Below the pieces are notes generated by a model. That model worked only from the letters and a program-made list of their open reading frames with translations, was not told where the DNA came from and ran no database searches. A program made the translations under genes and the position numbers. 64,000 nt of DNA from the NCBI GenBank assembly GCA_047967505.1, contig CM106541.1; one strand, given 5' to 3'. The DNA is from Dipteris shenzhenensis. Taxonomy: Eukaryota; Polypodiophyta; Polypodiopsida; Gleicheniales. Shown in pieces: positions 37,701 to 50,800 of this stretch; the first letter of the stretch is position 1; each line of letters starts with the position of its first letter.

Positions 37701-40386
37701 GGAAATCACCTATCCCCATCACAAATCCTGATGTGTGGCACACCTATGCAACATCCATCTATGATGCACCGTCTCAGACACCATCGGATATGTCTGCCCT
37801 TCCCAAACCCACCACTTGCAAACTATTTACAACACAAAATGTGTGAGCTGCTCTACATTGGCTTCACAACATGACGGCTCAAGACCACGAGGGGCTATGA
37901 ACTGAGCACTTTGCACATGGACAGGAGGTCCTGGCCCCAATCCTAGCAGAGATGTTCAATAATGCTCTCACAGTTTCCCCCCTGCTTGGAGTACCACCAC
38001 CATTGTGCCGATACACAAAGCAGAAGACCCCATGGATATTGGGTACTACTGCACTCTCATGATTGGTCATACACTGGCCAGGATATATGGGTCATACTAG
38101 AGAGAGATCAGCTCCTACACAAAGGCACATGGACCAAGGGCATAGGGGCAGGCTGGTTTTTGGAGACAGCATTCCACCCTTGATCACATCTTCACCTTGC
38201 GGGCAATCATCAAGGAGGCGAGGTTGAGATCCAAGAAAGTTTACGCTTGATTTGTAGACTTTCGAAAGGCCTTCAGTATAGTCCCACCATTTCGCATGAT
38301 CACGCGACTTCAGGAGATGCACATCCCAGGAGACATTATATGGGGTGTGATGAGCCTATATGAGTAAGACATGAAATGGGGAGTGATGAGTGTATGTGTC
38401 AGTCAGAGGGAGAGTACGCGCTCCTGAAGGCCTATCAGATTGGATCGAGAGCACGATAGGGCTAAAGCAAGGATGCCTTCTCTCACAAACATTGTTTGGG
38501 CTATACACTGATGAGATCACGACCTTCATTGCCGTACGGGAGGTAAGGGGTTGTTGCTGGCCAACCTGATGATACAGATATTGCAATACGTAGATTACAT
38601 TGTTCTCCTATCCTCCTCAGCTGCAGGCCTACAGAGACACTTAGACGCTCTAGAGGTGTTCTATCGAGAGAGACCTGACAGTCAACCTTAGCAAGACCAA
38701 GGTTATGACTTTCAACACCTCACGAGCAGTTCTTTACCGACACCGCTTTACTTGCCGAGGGAAGCCACTGGAGATTGTGCAGTTGTACACTTATCGAGGG
38801 GCAGTATTTGTAGGTCCAGTCTTCACCATGACTCCTACAGCGAGGGCGCAACTTACAGGGGGTAGGGAGCTCTGGCTCAACTAGAGAGACTATGCTTTCA
38901 AGCACATGTCCAGGACCCCCTGACGAAGGGGTGGCTATTCGACACATTAGTGAGACCGACAGGCATGTACGCAGCACCCTTCTAGGGGGCGACTTGTCAA
39001 TGACTGAGTGGTGGTGCTTCAAGACATTGCAAGTGACTATGGGGTCCAAGATGATTCAGGGCAAGCCCTCCGTTCCCCACCAGATCATACAGGCAAAGTT
39101 CGGCAGGACACCGCTCCAGGTTGATGCCATCTTCTAGACGACCACTTATCTCCACGAAATCTAGGCATTACCTACAGGGAGACTACTGAGATTGGCACTA
39201 GAGTCGTCTATAGGACTAGCTTAGAGGAGAGTTAGCATGGCTTGGTATGCACGCATATCTAAATGGTTTCGCAACCTAGATATTCAAATGGATCGTCTTC
39301 CCCCCCCCCCCCCCCTTTTCAATACAACTTAGATACCCCTGATCATCCAATCCCACAAGAGGAGATCAATCGTATTGCACGGCTAGACCTGCTCTAGTTT
39401 CATACATCACGGACTTAGGGGGGGGACCAAGAGTTTCCCACCAAGATCCGATCCTATCGTGATCACTTCCTAAGATTATCGATAGATGGAGTGATCATCA
39501 AACCCCAATACTTGGAGGACCGACGAGTCTTTCATGCTCTAAGGATTGCCATTGGACAAAAATGGTTCTCGTCCCACCAGCTGTAGGGAGAATGATAGGT
39601 ATACCCAAAGAGCAACGGATATGTAAGCAATGCACCTTAGAGGAGATGGAGACAAAGGAGCACTTTCTGTGTACTTGCCCTATATATTATGAGATCCGAG
39701 ATCGATACCACTGCCTATTTCAGGAGACACACGGGTTTGGGCCTCTCTCCCGGCTGATTCAATACCAAGACCAGGTTTGTGTTGGCCTCTATTTGATAAA
39801 GATGAGACGACAAAGAGAGACTCTATAACAGCGCATCAGAGAGCAGGAGGAGACACTAACACACGAGACGAAGCTAGATCAAGCCCAGCAACATTTATAG
39901 ACTTTTAGACATTCGAGTCTATCCCTGGACATAGTGGAGTTGAGGAGGAGGAGATAGAGCATATGAGGGCTGAGTGGGTCAGTGGAATGAGACGACAAGG
40001 AGGAGAGACATTGCTAGAGATGCAGAGGTGGACCAGAGCACGTATAATGGAGGTTCAATCCATCACAACTGTTTTTGGAGGCGACCGCCTGATCAAAGGA
40101 GTCACCATCAATATGGCTCGTCGGATACAAAAGTCGACCACACCCCCCACCAGCGAGAGAGACGACCCGGCAAACACAGATATGAGACATTTTCGCAGCT
40201 CGTAGGAGAGCTACCCTTGCAACGGGCTATGTAATTGGACCCTGAGTTTGGAGTACTAGTTTTGTTCTTTAGTTTGGTAGTCAGCATAAGGGCATTAGCG
40301 TGCCCTTTGCTTCGGCCCACAATGCATGAGTTATCTTTGATTTTGTACTTTGTCTCATAGGCCGGTGAGGCCTCCAGACAGACAAT

Positions 40387-40430
<44 letters not shown>

Positions 40431-43400
40431 GAACGGTTGGCAAGACAAGGCAAAACACTTCCTCCTCAGGAGCACACTAATAGGGAAGCGAGACTCATGG
40501 GACATGCGAGACTCATGGGACATACACGCGTTTGCAAGTAATGTTCTGGAACTATAGAGGTTTCCCTTGGAATAAGGGAGTTAGCATTAATGCTTTCATA
40601 CAGGGAGCAGACATAGTTTTTTTGGGAGAAACATGGGAAAGCGAGATATACCAAATCCCAGAAATACCAGGATATGTTGTACACACAGTGTACCAAAAAC
40701 AAATCGGAAAGAAAGGGCAAGGAGGAGTAGCATGCATGGTCCAAGAACACTTAGCAGGAAAAAATCAGCATGTACATAGCTGATAAATACAAGAGGTTTA
40801 TGTGGTTGAAACTGGAATTTGGTGAATGCCCCCTCTTCCTTGCAGGATGCTATATACCTCACCATGAATCCCCTTTCTATGCCCGGAATGGAATAGATTC
40901 AAGTGAGGCATTTGAATCACTATGCATAGACATTGCAGAACTGAAAGAACTAGGCAAGGTAATAATCATGGGAGACATCAATGCTAGAATTGGACAGCTG
41001 CAATTTCAACCTATCATGCATGATGAACTGGACAAAGAAGATGCAATTGAGATAGATGACTTATGGCACAAGACTTAAGAAGATGATACCATCAATGCAC
41101 AAGTAAGAAAACTCAGATGTATGATGAACGGACTGCACATGCCAGTTCTGAATGGTCTTTCCACGGTCTGACAGGATGACATGTTTCTCCGCTAGCGGGG
41201 GACACAATGTCCTAGACTATGCCCTGGCACATGTCAATGCTCTGCATGTCATAGAAACTTTCAAGATAGGAGAGAAATATCCAGAGTCAGACCATCTCCC
41301 AATATGGATGACTCTTGGTATCCACACTGAAACAGAAGTGCAGAAATTTGCAGTCAATTCAAGAGGCTTCCAAATAGACCAAGACTAAGCAGAAAGAATA
41401 TGCCATCACACTGGATGCAAAGCTGAATGCATTGGCAATCACACCTACATGCGAAGCCCTCAGAGAGCGGTCCTTGATAACGCAACACAGGTTTTTGGAG
41501 CAATCCCTCAAGACAGGAAAAAAATGCATAAAGGGCTGCCATGTAAGAAATGGTATGATGACGAATGCAAGAGACTCCGCAATGGGATGAAACATATTTC
41601 TGATGCAAACCTCCACAGGCACAAGAAGAAGCAATACAATGCCTTCACGAGAAAGAAAAAAAGAAATTACATTCTGGAAAGGGAAAAATCTGATTTGCTC
41701 ACCTTCATCAAGAATCCCAGAAAGGGGTGGAAACAGGTTAAGAGACAGAAGAAAAAGATGGGAAATATATCAGATAAAGAAATGCTTGAGTATGTTATCA
41801 GACTTTATAACCATGCCAATGCAACAGACATGGGAAATGAAGAACTGTCATATGCTTCAGTCAACCCTTTCACTTTTGAGGACATTGAAGCAAGGCTGAA
41901 GAAGATGGCAAATGGAAAGGCCCCTGACCACATGCACATGAGTGCTGAACTCTTAAAATGGACACAAGATAGGACACGACACTTGCTATCACACATACTG
42001 ACAAATGCTCTACATCATGGCTTTCCTCTTGACTGGCAAGAGAATTGGGTTCATCCACTATTCAAAGGGGAAGCAAAAATCAGCACTTGGGCAGAAGAGG
42101 CCAAGAAGAGGGCCATTGGACAAGCAGGCTTCCCTAAAGAGCATAGGGCTGCAGATCATCTGGTCACATTAAGAGTACTCATGGATGAAAGCAGAGTCAA
42201 AGGAAAAACTCTTCTATGCTGTTTTGTAGATTTTAAGAAAGCATTTGATACAGTCCCAAGAGGTGGCCTATGGAAAAGAATGCAGGACCTCGGAGTTCCC
42301 TTCGCACTAAGAGTAGGCATCTCCCGAATCTACGAGAAAGTATCATGCAAACTAAAACAAGAGCATGGATTGTCAGCTGCATTTCAAAGTAATATGGGGG
42401 TAAAACAAGGTTGTCCTCTCTCACCTACACTGTTTGGAATCTGCATTGACAAGTTAGAAGAACTCATAAATGAATTCACAGCACAAGAAGGGGTGAAAGG
42501 ACCCACACTCGGGATATGGGCAATATTGTTGCTTCTATATGCAGATGATGTGGTTCTTTTTGCTTATGACTCAATTCCATGCATCAACTACTACAGACAC
42601 GTCAGGTCTTTTGCAATAAAAGTGGGCTGCAAGTTAATGTCACCAAAACCAAAATGATGACAGTATGCACCACTCAACTTGAACACCTTCCTGTTATCAG
42701 CTTTGCGGGGCAGCCCATTGAATATGTCAACACCTTTAAATATTTACGCATCGACATGCCAACCGACCACACATGGTAGCAATGTGCACAAAGAAGGTTG
42801 GATACAAGTTGGGAAAAATACTATCAATTCGAAAATGATCGCAGGCACACTGACTCCTAGAACTGGGAGATCCGGAATATGTTGTTTGATGCATATGTGG
42901 TCCAAACAGTGCTCTACGGAGTAGAATTTTGGGAAGGCAGCATCTCTCCATCTACATGGAATGAGATTGAAAAAATGCAGAAAGCATTCCTACGACGACA
43001 TCTAGGAGTCAAGGCTACTACCCTGTACTCTATGCTCCTTTTGGAAACAAGCAGGAGGCCAATCGAGTTTCATGCATTGATCAAAGTGATGCAATATCTA
43101 GTGGACGTGCAACAAATGCCAACAGACAGATTATCACACAAAGCATGGACAGCAAGTATGAAACTTCAAAAAAACCATAAAAGCAAGATCATATGTATAG
43201 GATGGGGGACAGACATAAGGAAATGGGTCAGCAAATGGAAAGTGGAACCATACTTAGCTATGCCACCTGAAAAGATCATTCTACAGGTATTCCAATTGTC
43301 CTTACTATGCACCCTACATGCTCAATGGCTGACAGCAGCAAGGAAGACCAAGTTAGAATACTACCAAGATCAAATAAATCAATAGATGAAAGGCACCGAG

Positions 43401-44786
43401 AGAAGAGCATCCCCTTCTTTTGCTAAACGGTCAGAAATGCCAGGAGATTCCAGCTCAGGTTGGAGGCCCTCTAGACCTCCTCATTCGGATACTTTTCAGA
43501 TTTCTACAGAGATGCAGAAAAACTTTTGGAGGAGACTTTGGAAATCCCTCAGGAATAGGAAAATCACGTTATTCATCTGGCTTACTATTCATGGAGGGAT
43601 TGCAGTGAACTTGTGGAGATCCAGGTTCGGGGCTGACCCTACATGTCGTCGATGCCACTCAGCGGTTGAGTCAGTGCAGCACTGCCTTTGGGAGTGCACT
43701 CAAGCGAGGACGATTTGGAAGGGTGTTGTTAGGATACTTTGCATTTTTCATAGAGCACCCTTCTTCCTGACCTGGGGATCAATTGCTTGGTTGTCACTTA
43801 CTAGTCCACAGGCTTTCTTCGAGGGACATGACACGGACACACCTTTCTTTGTTCGAGGACACCTTGTGGAGTCATGCTCCCTCCGTGATGTTCCGTTTAC
43901 TCCATTCAGAGCTCCCCACGCTTCTGTAGACACATTTTGGGAGATTCTGGCTAGTATTACAGCATGGCATATTTGGAGAGCCAGATGTACAGAGGCTTTG
44001 GAGGACTCCCATGTTCACCCTTCTCAGACTATGGCCAGTATCTGGGCAAATACTATACACACCTTAATGGGCCTTTGGGCAAACATACAGGGAACCTCCA
44101 AGACTGCTACTGCTAGGAGGGTTGCTTTTCTCAGGGTCTAGAAGGTTCTCCTTTCTTCTCTGACTCTCCTTCGGGGATTAGGTGGCGTTTTCAGCCGCCA
44201 CCTGGGATTTTTGTTTGCTCATTCTGAGCTGGTTTTTCTCATGCTTGACATGATGTACTCCCGCACTTGAGCTTGCTCTGCGGTTTTTATTCAGACTTAA
44301 TGAAGCACTTTTCTTGCAAAAAATAAATCCTCTATGCTGCTCATCATTCATGAAATCAGATGCCTCTGCTCAGCCATATATCAACACTCCCATCCCTCTT
44401 CTCTATCGCAGGAATATTGCCAGATTCCGCACACGGTCACATACCTTGGCCATAGAGAAAGGAGCTTGGCTGAATTTGCCACGACATGCCAGAGTTTGCA
44501 GATTTTGTGATTCACGGAAAATCGAGACAGAGGCACATGTAGCCCTACAGTGCCCCAGATATGCACATAGCAGGGATGATTACCAGCAGATACTAGTAGA
44601 CACCACACAGCTCTCATCAGTTCTCTCCACTGCCTCTCTCGTAGCATTGGGGCCTTTTGACACGTCTTTTTTCGTACCGTCAAGAACTTGAAAACTCTTG
44701 ACCCCTCCACATCGGAGGAGATTTTTCGTACAGAGGATTAGGTCCCATGAGTCATTTTTGGCCCCCCGAGGAAGATAATAAATTCT

Positions 44787-44825
<39 letters not shown>

Positions 44826-47800
44826 CCCCGCCATGCTACTCCCCGCTATGCTACCTGCTCTCTCCCCACCATGCTGCTCCCCCACACCTTGCTCCCCTTG
44901 CTACTCCCCGCCATGCTCCCCTCCACACTAGCTAGCTGCTCACCCCCCCCGGCCACCTTTGCTCTCCGCCTCCACCCGCCTTGCTCGCTGCTCCTTGCTC
45001 ACCCCCGTGCCACCCTTGCTGCGTACCTCCACCCCTGCTTCTGTCACACGAGCCTCGCTTGCCTCTCCAAGCGTCTCCAAGCGGTAACGGGCATCGCCGG
45101 AAACCTCCAGCCATCGTGGGAGCTTCTCAACCCCACTTCCCTGTGTGACACCTATTGCCGGGGTAACAGGGGCACATGTCTAAAACAATTGAAGAAGAAA
45201 AACGGTGGGGCAGCAAGACTTTGAATGTGCTGGTCAGAGGTCTACCTGTAGGTGATAGCCCCATGTCAGATGCCAAAACCCTCTTTGACAAGATGGGAAT
45301 CAACCTTACTTGTGAATCAGCTTGGAGAGTGGGTAAAGCAGATGCACCAATGAGGCCCTTGGTTGTAAAGTTACGGACAGCCACAGATAGATCCACCCTC
45401 ATGAGTACACGGGCAACACTGAAGGGGACCAAGATCTATCTAGATGAAGACCTCACACTACTACAACAGGAACATAGAAGGGAAGGAATGGTGCGGGTGA
45501 TGGATGCAAGACGAGGAAAAAAGGGCAGTTTACAAAGATGGCAAGGTAATCATTCGAGAGAGGGCAGAAAGAGAAGTACGAGATGCAGGAGAAGGGGACA
45601 GCACATGACGGTGTCTGAACAATGGGACGAGTATGCAAAACAAGTGAAGATGGCAGTATGGAATTGTAATGGCACCCTTTGGTCCGACCCAAGAGGGTTC
45701 TTGGAGACATACAGTAACAGAGATATGGTCTTCTACACCGAGACACACGAGAGCCCAAAGAGAGCTGCCCACCGTGACAGGATACACATGGGATTCTGCC
45801 CATAGGAGGGAACTGAGGAGGGATAGTGGGGTACGAGGTTATGGGGGTGTGGCTGTCCTCTTCAAATCAGCTGTTAGGCCAGTTCTTTCCGTGGTTAGGA
45901 AAGAGGAACATGCACGGCACATGTGGATTAGAGTTCAGATACCAGAGGCACGGCCGATCTTCATTGCGGTGTGCTACTTTCCTCCGGATACATCATCCCA
46001 TGCACATGAGGTTGCCACAGAACGGAACAACCCGTATGAGAGTATACATGATGATATCACACAATTCTCTAGACAGGGTGACACCCTCCTCCTTAGTGAC
46101 TTCAATGCATGCACAGGGGACAACCAAGTGGGACTACTTGACTTTGCATCCGATTCCCTCATAGTTCTAGAGTTAGATGCAGCTGAGCTCAGGATAGTGA
46201 GACCGCAGCAGATGCTCCACACGTGACAGGGTATGGGCGGCACCTACTTGTGATGGCAGCAGTATATTATCTCATCATATACAACGGCCTCTTGAGATGG
46301 CCATCATCCAGTGGACTCACTTATTTCCCACATGGAGGGGGGACAAGCACAATGGACTACTTGATGGGCTCCCTTGTCTTCGCATCTCCAATTCCGACTT
46401 TATAGTACCCCCTCCCCCACTCAGTGCTGATCACTCATACCTGACATTCTGGATTTCCACTGCCAGGCCTTCCTTTCGAGAGGGAGACCTAACTATCAAC
46501 TGGGGACTCCTATTAGAGGGGAAACGGCCCATTCTCATCACGGACCTGAGATTTGGCATAGATATGCATGCTCTTTATACGATATCCCAGATCAGATGCC
46601 ACCAAATATGTCCTCTATGCCTAGATCCACTACTTGTCACTTGTTCACTGCGCAGAAAGTAAGGAATGCCCTCCTTCGTTTGCACAGCCGGAGAGCACCA
46701 GACCATGAGGGGCTACGTACACAGCACTTTGCACATGGACAGGAGGTCTTGGCCGTGGTTCTAGCGCAGCTATTCAACTATGCAGTATGTCACAGATTCC
46801 CACCTACTTGGAGCACTACCACCATTGTACTGACACATAAGGCAAGGGACCCCATGGATACTGGGAACTACCGCACTCTCATGATTGGCCACACTCTGGC
46901 TAAGATTTATGGATTGATATCGGAGAGGGCGATCAACAGTTATACAAAGGACCATGGACAATGGGCTCTTGGGCGGGCAGGCAGGCTTCCGGACACAGCA
47001 TTCCACATTGGATTATATTTTTACCTAAGAGCCATCATCGAGCAGGCAAAGTCGAGATGCCAAAAGGTCTACACTTGTTTCGTGGACTTTCTGAAAGCTT
47101 TTAACACTGTCCCTCGCTCTCGCCTGATCAGGCGACTACAGGAGCTACATCTCCAAGAGGTCATGATCTAGGGAGTGATGAGTCTATACAAATCCGTCAG
47201 AGGGCGAGTCCGCGCTCTTGGGTGCTATCAGATTGGGTTGAGAGCACCATAGAGTTGAAGCAGGGCTGCCCCCTCTCACCAACTCTCTTCAAACTTTACA
47301 TTGATAAGATCACATCCTTTGTTGATCGCCTAGGAGGAGATGGCTCCCTACTTGGCTGATTTTATGGTACAGATACTACTTTATGTAGATGACATAGTCC
47401 TCATTTCGTCCTCAGCAGAGGGTTTGCAAAAACACTTGGAGGCCTTGGAGATGTTCTACAGAGAGAGGGACCTGAATATCAACCTTGGGAAAACCAAGGT
47501 TATGATCTTCAACACATCCCAAGCAGTGCTGCATCAACATTGACGTCACCATAGTTTCACTTGACGTGGGGAGCCAGTGGAGATAGTTCAGTCCTATACA
47601 TACCTAGGGGCAGCATTCACAGGACCAGGCTTCACAATGACCCATGCCGCCAGAGCACGACTCACACAAGGAAGGAAGCCCTGACCCAATTATAGAGACG
47701 GACTTTCCAAGCGCATTTCCAGGATCCACCGACAAAGGGCTGGCAGATGACACTCTCGTGAGACCGATTGCCATGTATGTAGCACCTTTTTGGGGGAGTG

Positions 47801-50800
47801 ACCTTTCAGCTACTGACTGCTACTGACTGGAAAGGATTTGAAAGGCTACAAATGATCATGGCGTCTGGGATGATTCGGAGTAAGCCTTCAGTCCCCCATC
47901 AGATCATGCAGGCAGAGTTCGCCATGACACCTCTCCAGGTGGACGCCCTCTTCCAAACAATGACGTTTCTCCACAGAGTTTGGGCCCTACCTCAGTGGAG
48001 ATTACCGTGACTAGCACTGGAGTCATCCCGACGCCTGGCAGAGAGAGGCTTTGATACAGCGTGGTTTACGTGGGTGTCCAGTTGGTTTGATAGCCACAGT
48101 ATCCAGATGGATAGGCTCCCCCCCTTTCAATGCATGAATGCACCATCGGAGCTCCTTCCACATGATGAGATTAACCGTATCATACGGTTAGACCTTCTCC
48201 AGCTTCACACATCTCAGGCTTGGGGGGGGATTAGGAGTTCCCCACCAAGACCCAGTTCTATCATGACCACTTTCTGAGGATATCGGAGCATGGTCTCCTC
48301 ATCAAGCCCCAGTACCTCAAGGATAGGAGAGTCTCAAACGCCTTGCGGATTGCTATCAGGCACATACGAGTCTCATCCCACCAGCTGCGGATTGAGGCTG
48401 GGAGAGCAGACGGCATACCTAGAGAGCAGCGGATCTGCAGACTATGCACGATGGGGAAGGTCGAGACAGAGGAGCATTTTCTATGTGTTTGTCCAGCCTA
48501 CTATGAGATCCGAGGGCGATACCACTGTCTCTTTCAAGAGGAGCTCAACTTCGTACCACTCACTCAACTGATACATTTCCCCGACCAGGTTTGCATTGGG
48601 CTCTACCTGATTGAGATGCAGACACACAGAGATTCCCTTGTGTGGCAAGCCAGAGATCAGCTACAGTCGATGCCTCAAGACACCGTACGTATACGAGCCA
48701 CACAAAATGAGATCGTGGGGAGGAGCTCGAGTAGAGGAGAGCACCATGGATCAGCAGTGAGGGCCGTCACCACAATGCATAGTTACCAGTGAACGCCGTT
48801 CCCCCATCCGGAACGTGTGGAACCCCGTTCCAGAGAAGAGGGAACCTTGTAACCCCCCGGAACCTGTCTGGAACATTCCAACCAGAGTGTTACCAGGGAA
48901 CCCCGTGCCAGGGTACCCGAAATCCATTCCAGACCTAAACCCAACGTTCCAAGTTTAGGGTTTCCTCCTCAACCCTGTTTCGCGAACGGTGGCGACCTGT
49001 TTTCCACCATTTCGACCTGCAGCCCTCCACCTGCTCTCTCCCTCCTTCAGCAGCCCCAACTCCTCTATCCAGCAGCTCTCCAACTACTCCCTCCCTTCCT
49101 CCTTCCATCCAGCTACTCCATCCCTCCATCCTTCTACTCCCTCTCTCCATCCTTCCATCTACTCCCTCCCTCCATCCATCTACTCTTGCTTCAGCCCCCT
49201 CCCTTCCCTCAAGCCTCAAGTCTCAATCCCTCACCCTTCCCTCAAGGCTCATTCCCCTTCTCTCCCATTCAGCCTACTCTCTCAGCCCCCTTCTCTCCAC
49301 CTTTAGCCATCAGCCCACTCTATCAGTCCCCTTCTCTCAATGGCTCCTCTCCATGGCATCAACCAAGACAACAAATCTCCGTGGTGGAAGGAAGTGGAGC
49401 CTGGAAGCCTCTACAACAAGTCAAAAGGAGGAGCACGCAAGTGGAGATGCAAATTTTGCCAAGATGAAAAATGTGGAGGCTCCAACCGTGTGCGACATCA
49501 CTTATTGCGAGTAAAGAGGAGAAACATTAACTGCTGCCCTAGGAATATTTCAGATTCAGAGATGGCACGTTTTGAGGCACTTGCAGACAGATTGGATGCT
49601 GAGGCAGCACGGCAGAAGGTTCTTGATCCTCGAGGTCCAGCACCTTCTCCTGCTACTTCCATTTCTAGCTTCTTCTTTGCGAGTACAGCTTCACAGGCAA
49701 ATGCTCCCACTTCATCAGCCCCCAAACCCGAGAGTTGTGCAGGCTAGCCTTGTGGCATCATGGCATCCTGGGAGGAGTGCATAGGTAGATGCTGCAGTGG
49801 CAAATTCTTTTATGGAGCAGATTTACCCACAGCAAAGGCCCGCAATCCTTACTTCATTGATATAATAAAGGAGATTGCAGCCTTTGGACCATCTTACACT
49901 CCTCCCTCATGTGAGGCCCTGCGCACCACAATTTTGGCAACAAAGAAGACTGCTATAGAGCAAGCTTTGACTCCCATCAAAGACATATGGGTGAAACGTG
50001 GTCACATTGATGGGAGATGGATGGAGTGATACTAGGAGCCACTCTATTCAGGGTATCATTGCATACTCCAGGGGTGCTAGCTTTTTCATTAAAGCTATTG
50101 ATAGTTCAGAGGAGGGAAAGTCAGCCGAGAGGTTGGCTAGCATTTGGATGGAGTTCATTGAGTATGTGGGGGCAGATAAGGTTATTCAGTTTGTTTCTGA
50201 AGGCGAGAACTCCAACGGAGGATTTTGGAAGAGAAGTGCCCTCACCTTACCTTCACTCCTTGCATGGCACATGGGCTGAATAATCTCTTGAAGGATAATG
50301 GTAAGTCAGATTGGGTGGATCCTACCATTGATATAGGTGATCATGTTGTATATTTCATCACTCGCCATCACTACATTTTGGCTATTTTTCGTAAGATATC
50401 CCCAAAAAAGAATGTCTTTAAGTATTCCGACACATGCTTTGCTTATAATTTCATCATGTTGAAGCGGCTTTTTAAGCTGAAATCTCAATTGAGACAGCTT
50501 GTTGTTTCCATTGAGTGGGATGCATGGCGTGAACGGAACTCTGCAGGGGCTCAAAGACTTAAGTCCATTTTCTTGGATGACCTCTTTTGGGATGATGTTC
50601 GCCTTTTGCTTCAAGTTACAAAGCCAATTCTTTTGATGTTGAGGCTTGTTGATGGAGATGGTCCTTCTATTGGGAAGGTGTATGAAGAGATGGATACCAT
50701 GATTGAGACCATTCAAAGTATAGATCCTTTGTATGCTTCGAGAAAGGAGGAGTTGAGGACCTTGGCAACCTCTCAGTGGACAGAATATCATTCACCTTTG

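Larger units (their letters stand above)
40428..44821 (+). mobile_element. LINE-B, with a nested LINE-C and a (CT)n tail
   Basis: A second APE-type LINE family, better preserved than LINE-A copy i. Endonuclease: 40532-41390 in three frames (VMFWNYRGFPWN, IIMGDINARIG, SDHLPIWMTL). RT: 41449-42657 open over 402 codons (FVDFKKAFDTVPRGG, GVKQGCPLSPTLFG, LLYADDVVLFA). The C-terminal domain is at 42879-43380 and 44330-44691, ending with the knuckle CRFCDSRKIETEAHVALQC. Part of the RT around the N-Y-R motif is missing without loss of frame. A 940-base LINE-C copy splits the C-terminal domain. The 3' end reads GAAGATAATAAATTCTACTT and then (CT)n, like LINE-A. Confidence 0.9.

Noticed and set aside
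43386-44141. 251-codon frame as an independent host gene
   Set aside because: It contains a zf-RVT domain and sits in a LINE fragment with target duplication, so it is transposon sequence.
44871-45224. Pro/Leu/Ala-rich frame before LINE-A copy ii
   Set aside because: Falls in the C-rich repeated 5' UTR; the recognisable domain starts at 45176 in another frame.
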